Shown: positions 59,937 through 64,000 of the stretch, piece by piece
Layout of the letters: every line of letters starts with the position of its first letter
How positions within the stretch are numbered: position 1 is the stretch's first letter
Source: Plesiocystis pacifica SIR-1
Lineage (GTDB): Bacteria > Myxococcota_A > Polyangia > Nannocystales > Nannocystaceae
Reading direction: 5' to 3'
Length of the DNA: 64,000 bases
NCBI RefSeq assembly: GCF_000170895.1
Contig: NZ_ABCS01000037.1
Location: 1 to 64,000, forward strand
Made by a program: the position numbers and the translations under genes
The notes under the pieces: model-generated
The model's database searches: none
The model's input: only the letters and a program-made list of their open reading frames with translations
Told to the model about the DNA's origin: nothing

Positions 59937-60778
59937 CGCCGACGGATCCAAACCTCGAGCGTGCCATCGACGATCTCTCGCAGACCTGGAATCCCCCGCC
60001 TGGCGCCGAGGGGCGCATGCTCGCGGACTTTCATGCGCGGCTGGCCGTGGCCGGGACCTGCGATCCCAGCTCCGAGTTCGATGGCGACTTCGACGGCGAC
60101 TTCGACGGCGACTTCGGTGCCGACCTCGACCTCGATCCGGGCCTCGACGCGAGCCCGCCCCTCGAGCTCGCGTCGAGCCCGGGCGCGAGCAGCCTCGGCG
60201 GCGCGGGCAAGGTCCTCTACTTCGCCAAGGCCGCGGGCGCCCTCGCGGGGCTGACGACCGCGGGCCTCGGCGCGCTGTGGCTGGCGGCGGCCCCCATGCG
60301 CGCGCCGACGGCTCCGGCGTCCACAAAAGCGACCCTGAGCGCGCCCGAAGTCAGCGCCTCGGAGGGGGCGACCGAGCCGACGACGACGACGATCCCCCTC
60401 GCCGACGCGCCCGCGCCTCCCGCCCCCAAGCTCCAGCCCAGCCCGAGCCCCGAGACCGAAGCCGAGCACCCCTCCCCCGCGGCCCCGCGCAGCGCCGCGA
60501 GCGAAGCTGCGGGTCCCCAGCTCGCGGCCGAGCTGGCGCTGCTCCGCGAGGCCCGCGAGGCGCCCGCCGCCCGCTCCCTCGCTCTCCTCGAGCAGCACCG
60601 TGAGCGCTTTCCGAGCAGCACCCTCGCCGACGAGCGCGAGGCCCTGCGCATCGCTCGGCTGTGCTCTGTCGGCCGCTACGCCGAGGCTGAGCGCGCCCGA
60701 GAGCCCTTCGACGCAGGGAAGCCGAGCGCGCTGCTGCGCCGCCAGGTCGAGCTCGCGTGTGACGGCGGAAAAAAATAA
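59933..60778 (+). CDS. Single-pass membrane protein, likely partner of the ECF sigma factor
   Basis: 281 residues; ATG 59933 overlaps the sigma stop. The N-terminal 90 residues are acidic, with three FDGD units (12-bp tandem repeats near 60080). A membrane helix follows near residue 100-123 (AAGALAGLTTAGLGALWLAA). A Pro/Thr/Ala-rich periplasmic linker and a C-terminal helical domain (LAAELALLREAREAPAARS; ERFPSSTLADEREALRIARL) resembling TPR/YbgF-like ends complete it. No zinc anti-sigma His/Cys motif is seen, so an anti-sigma role rests on position only. Confidence 0.75.
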   Translation: MTPTDPNLERAIDDLSQTWNPPPGAEGRMLADFHARLAVAGTCDPSSEFDGDFDGDFDGDFGADLDLDPGLDASPPLELASSPGASSLGGAGKVLYFAKAAGALAGLTTAGLGALWLAAAPMRAPTAPASTKATLSAPEVSASEGATEPTTTTIPLADAPAPPAPKLQPSPSPETEAEHPSPAAPRSAASEAAGPQLAAELALLREAREAPAARSLALLEQHRERFPSSTLADEREALRIARLCSVGRYAEAERAREPFDAGKPSALLRRQVELACDGGKK

Positions 60779-60807
60779 CCACGGACTCGCCCGCGCCCGC
60801 GCATGGC
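60776..60807 (+). promoter_or_regulatory. Putative ECF-type promoter, site 2
   Basis: TAACCACGGA (60776-60785), 15 bases, GCATGGC (60801-60807), before the VWA lipoprotein start at 60819. Same boxes and spacing as the site before the sigma gene, implying that this sigma factor drives it. Confidence 0.65.
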
Positions 60808-60818
60808 ACCGGCGAGCC

Positions 60819-62132
60819 ATGACTCGTTCCATTCTCAGCCTCACACCCATCCTGTCCCTCGCCTTCCTCGGCGCTTGCGTCATCGTGGACAAGAGCCTCG
60901 GTGACATCGACGACGAGGGCACCGACGACGTCGCCGACGAGAGCACCGGTGACGGTAGCGAAGACGGCACGACCGGGGGCGACACCACCGAGAGTGGCAC
61001 CACCGCGGGCGACACCACGACCACCGGCGCCCAGACGGCCGATAGCCTCGACATCCTCGTGGTCCTCGACAACTCGGGGAGCATGGGCGCGATCCAGACC
61101 AACTTCGTCAAGTCGGTCTCGAGCCTCATCGACCCCCTCGACGCCGCCGGCGTCGACTGGCGCATCGGCGTGACGACCACGGACAACGGCAACCCCTGGT
61201 GCCCCGGCGGCCAGGGCACCCCCGAGGGCGGGCAGCTGGTCTACAGCGCCTGCACCGATCGCCTCCAGGACTTCCTGTTCGCCGACACCATCGACATCAC
61301 GGAGGTCGGCTGCTCGGATCTGTGCGACCTGAGCCCGGGCGAGCTGTCGACGACGAACGGCAAGCCCTGGCTCGAGCGCGTCGACGGCGAGCTCAACATC
61401 GCCGGCGACGACGCCATCGCCGCCCTCGACTGCCTGCTGCCCCAGGGCGTCAACGGCTGCGGCTTCGAGTCGCCCCTCGAGTCCGCCCACCTCGCGATCG
61501 TGCGCTCGGTGAGCGAAGGCGAGAGCAGCTTCGGCTTCATCCGTGAAGACGCCGGCCTGCTCATCATCATCATCACCGACGAGGTCGACTGCTCGGTGAA
61601 CGGCAACGACGTGGCCAACTCGATCTTCGACGCCGACGGCGACAAGGCGTTCTGGTCCGACCCCAACTCGCCCTTCCCGACGAGCGCGGTGTGCTGGAAC
61701 GCGGGCGTGGACTGCTCCGGGGACGCCGACGACCTCGACTGCCAGGCGGCCAACAAGAACACTCAGGGCCAGCCCTCGAACGTGGCGAACGCCGTGCTCA
61801 GCCCGCCCAGCAACTACACCGCGGTGCTCCAGGCCCTGGCCTCGGACAAGGGCCTGCCCGTGCGCGTCGGCCTGATCACCGGGGTCGACGGGAGCGGCCA
61901 CCCCCACTACGCGGACGTCTCGGCCACGGACCCCGCGTTCCAAGACAGCTTCGGTGTTGGCCCCGGCTGCGAGGGCCCCGATCCCTTCGACGTCGACAAC
62001 CCGCTCCAGGCCGTGCCCCCGGTCCGCATGCTCGAGGCCATCCAGGGCTTCGAGGCTGGGGTTCACTCGGTGTGTGACATCGAGGGCTACGGCGTGGCCC
62101 TCGCGGCCATGGCCAACACCTTCATCGACTGA
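60819..62132 (+). CDS. VWA-domain lipoprotein
   Basis: ATG 60819 (MTRSILSLTPILSLAFLGAC) gives 437 residues; the upstream frame is a shadow. The lipobox FLGAC is followed by an acidic Gly/Thr linker. The VWA (von Willebrand A) domain starts SLDILVVLDNSGSMG, an intact MIDAS metal site (DxSxS), with LIIIITDEVDCS as a later strand. Many Cys pairs (NPWCPGGQG, CSDLCDL, NGCGFES) suggest disulfides. Function: protein-protein adhesion or assembly outside the membrane. Preceded by the sigma-dependent-looking promoter. Confidence 0.88.
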   Translation: MTRSILSLTPILSLAFLGACVIVDKSLGDIDDEGTDDVADESTGDGSEDGTTGGDTTESGTTAGDTTTTGAQTADSLDILVVLDNSGSMGAIQTNFVKSVSSLIDPLDAAGVDWRIGVTTTDNGNPWCPGGQGTPEGGQLVYSACTDRLQDFLFADTIDITEVGCSDLCDLSPGELSTTNGKPWLERVDGELNIAGDDAIAALDCLLPQGVNGCGFESPLESAHLAIVRSVSEGESSFGFIREDAGLLIIIITDEVDCSVNGNDVANSIFDADGDKAFWSDPNSPFPTSAVCWNAGVDCSGDADDLDCQAANKNTQGQPSNVANAVLSPPSNYTAVLQALASDKGLPVRVGLITGVDGSGHPHYADVSATDPAFQDSFGVGPGCEGPDPFDVDNPLQAVPPVRMLEAIQGFEAGVHSVCDIEGYGVALAAMANTFID

Positions 62133-62199
62133 CAGTTGGAGCAAGCCACACGCCCCCGCCAACACCGCTCGGGACGGCAGCGCCTGGTCTTCCTCTACC

Positions 62200-63141
62200 A
62201 TGGGGGGAGCGGGAGACCAGGCGGTGCGATCAATCGGCGAACGGACGAGAGTGTTGGTGGGGGCGTGCGGGTTGTGGAGCGCGCTCGCCCTCGGCGGGTG
62301 CGGCGACGCGGTCGTCCCCGTGGGCGACGACGAGTTCGGCGAAGAGGACGGCGCGTCCTCGAGCACCGGAGACGGGCCCGGCTCGACCACCGAGACCGGC
62401 TCGACTACCGAGGCCGAATCGACCGAGTCCGAATCGACCGGGGCCGAATCGACCGAGTCCGAATCGACCGGGGCCGAAAGCGAATTGACCGAGTCCGAAT
62501 CGACCACGGACTCCCGCGGCGGCGACGGCCCCTGCGAGTCCACCCACGACCACAGCTTCGAGGGCTCCGTCGTGGCCGACGACTGCCAGGACTTCGTGTT
62601 CAGCGGGCGAGTCACGGGCAACCCGGAGCCCGGCGTCTGGGAGCTCGACACCTGCCCCTGCGAGCAAGAGTGCCTCGTCCCCGACCCGCAGACCTTCGTC
62701 ATCGAGCTGTGGAACGAGGACTGGCAGCCCGAGCTCCCCGCTTGCCTGTCGATCCACATCGGCCGCAAGCTGATCGAGCCGCCGCCCATCCCCACGATGT
62801 GCGTGATCGAGGACGTCGACATCTACGACGATCAGGGCGAGCTCGTGATCACCAGCCACCGCAACTACCCCTTTTGGTGGCAGGCCTTCGTCGGCGCGGG
62901 CTACGAGGTCACCCGACAGACCCTGGGCGAGGGCGCGGCCTGCGAGTGGTGGGCGGCCTCCGAGCTCACCTTCGACGCCGCCAACGACTCGGTGACCCTG
63001 GGCGAGGGCGAGATCGGCGTGCTGAGCATCGACGGCGTCGACTATCAGGTCCACGTCCCGATGGCGCACTACTCTCCGCCCAGCGAGGTCAATTCCGACG
63101 GCGAGTTCGACCGCGAGTCGTGGATGCTCGTGCGCCAGTAA
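62200..63141 (+). CDS. Lipoprotein with Ser/Thr/Glu linker, 313 aa
   Basis: ATG 62200 (MGGAGDQAVRSIGERTRVLV). The lipobox is ALGGC. A linker with 30-bp near-repeats coding ESTGAESTES-type text follows. The mature domain is Cys-rich (GPCESTHDHSFEG, CPCEQECLVPD) and strand-rich (VIELWNEDWQPELP, ITSHRNYPFWWQAF). No known family. 67 bp after the VWA gene; similar style suggests a surface-protein pair. Ends 3 bp before the convergent DUF4003-like gene. Confidence 0.75.
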   Translation: MGGAGDQAVRSIGERTRVLVGACGLWSALALGGCGDAVVPVGDDEFGEEDGASSSTGDGPGSTTETGSTTEAESTESESTGAESTESESTGAESELTESESTTDSRGGDGPCESTHDHSFEGSVVADDCQDFVFSGRVTGNPEPGVWELDTCPCEQECLVPDPQTFVIELWNEDWQPELPACLSIHIGRKLIEPPPIPTMCVIEDVDIYDDQGELVITSHRNYPFWWQAFVGAGYEVTRQTLGEGAACEWWAASELTFDAANDSVTLGEGEIGVLSIDGVDYQVHVPMAHYSPPSEVNSDGEFDRESWMLVRQ

Positions 63142-63144
63142 AGC

Positions 63145-64000
63145 TCAGCGCGCCCCGCCGGCCGCAGCAGCAGCCGCGGCCTGGCGCGCGGCGACGATGG
63201 TCTGCATGTCGAGCAGGCTCTTGGCGTCGGCCAGGGCCGCCAGCTCCGGGTCCTGACCGACCAGGCGCACGAAGGCCAGGTTGACGGCCAGGCTCATCGC
63301 CAGCGAGCGCTCGCTCCAGCGCAGGTCCTTGCGGAGCACGTCCCGGTAGTTCGCCACGGTCTCGGCCACGCGCTCGACCGGCTGCGGCAGGAAGCACAGC
63401 ACGGCGACGTCGTCGTACTCGGCCGTGCCCACGCGCACGCCCCTTTTGTGGAGCTGCTCGGCGAGCAGGCGGAAGCGCGCGGCCATGGACTGGGCGTCCA
63501 CGCCGCTGAGCGCGAGGATGTTGCTCGCCGTCTGCAGCGGGTCCCCGCGCCACAGCCCGGCCGTCTTGCGCAGCGCCGAGAAGATGTCCGTGGCCCGCTG
63601 GGCCAGGGCCTCCGCGCCCTCCTTGCGCGTCGACATGAACGCGCAGGCCGGCAGGTCCTCGGGCCCCGTCAGCATCCAGTGGTGCTTCTTCATCGCCTCG
63701 AAGATGGCCTGCATGCGCTCGACCTGGGCGCGCTCGATGGGCCCCAGCTCGTTGCTGACCCGCAGCGCGAGGATCGACAGCACCTGATAGATCTCCTGCC
63801 GGCGCATGCCGACCTCGCGCATGATCGGCCGGACCCGATCGACCTCGGCGAGGAAGGCGTCGGGGTCGTCGCCGCGCTCGATCATCACCCCGGCGATCAG
63901 CGTGCGCACGGGCGGGGCGATGCCCGAGTACCACGGCAAGTTGGCGTCGAACTGGGCCTGGAGGGCGCGGACCTCCGCCGCGAGCTCGGCGGGCTCGCGG
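63145..64000 (-). CDS. DUF4003-like protein, cut by the right edge
   Basis: The open frame runs off the right end; 284 C-terminal residues are visible and the true start is outside. The chain is helical, with DPDAFLAEVDRVRPIM, REVGMRRQEIYQVLSILALR, KKHHWMLTGPEDLPACAFM, AEQLHKRGVRVGTAEYDDVA and SLAMSLAVNLAFVRLVG. This pattern fits the DUF4003 family of unknown function. The tail is Ala/Gly-rich. No membrane segment. Confidence 0.75.
   Translation of the reverse strand, partial: REPAELAAEVRALQAQFDANLPWYSGIAPPVRTLIAGVMIERGDDPDAFLAEVDRVRPIMREVGMRRQEIYQVLSILALRVSNELGPIERAQVERMQAIFEAMKKHHWMLTGPEDLPACAFMSTRKEGAEALAQRATDIFSALRKTAGLWRGDPLQTASNILALSGVDAQSMAARFRLLAEQLHKRGVRVGTAEYDDVAVLCFLPQPVERVAETVANYRDVLRKDLRWSERSLAMSLAVNLAFVRLVGQDPELAALADAKSLLDMQTIVAARQAAAAAAAGGAR

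Overview
The window is very GC-rich, gene-dense DNA from a myxobacterium, most probably of the Nannocystineae (Nannocystis/Plesiocystis/Enhygromyxa type). The clues are many lipoproteins with Thr/Asp/Glu/Ser-rich linkers behind the lipobox, a Hanks-type kinase with TPRs, ECF sigma factors with membrane partner proteins, a TIGR02996-type repeat-companion protein, and a GH5/CBM predation-type hydrolase. This is a judgement from protein style; no database search was possible. No transposase, integrase, CRISPR array or rRNA was seen.

Layout. 1-10.9 kb: a forward, mostly overlapping gene train. It holds a truncated gene, two small genes, a 1271-residue protein with a histone-H1-like Lys/Ala tail, a membrane-anchored amidase, and then a conflict-system cassette of a small EACC1-like protein, a CHAT protease and a STAND NTPase with nearly identical TPRs. 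The CHAT and STAND parts look like one protein split by a one-base frame change in a G8 run. A strong bidirectional hairpin terminator closes the block at 11.1 kb. 11.3-23.4 kb: mostly housekeeping or unknown genes (zinc ribbons, rhodanese lipoprotein, CoA-binding protein, TonB-C-like protein, GH5 hydrolase, DUF4236 protein).

23.4-34.3 kb is the most unusual part. A reverse-strand three-gene operon encodes a caspase-like peptidase, a SIR2-like/STAND NTPase/transmembrane/WD40 protein and a SIR2-like/CHAT protease fusion. A Ser/Thr kinase with TPRs is transcribed divergently from a 125-bp shared spacer. Both SIR2-like domains have lost the usual catalytic His, while both protease dyads are intact. 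A plausible reading is an NTPase-switched sensor that unleashes two proteases.

34.3-64 kb: two ECF sigma loci (34.7 and 59.4 kb), lipoproteins, an AlkB-like dioxygenase, a tRNA-Thr-like gene, a large membrane protein, a TIGR02996/beta-propeller protein, lycopene cyclase, a diheme cytochrome c, a V8-like protease, a TlpA-like thioredoxin, Lgt with an acidic tail, EgtB, a VWA lipoprotein and a DUF4003-like protein cut by the right edge.

Three non-coding themes stand out. First, a dispersed structured repeat (12.6, 21.7 and 37.4 kb), one copy of which is joined to a second repeat that has an inverted copy at 39.8 kb. Second, TAnnnT boxes about 6 nt before start codons, suggesting leaderless transcripts. 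Third, a repeated TAACCACGGA-N15-GCATGGC site before the second ECF sigma gene and a nearby VWA lipoprotein gene.
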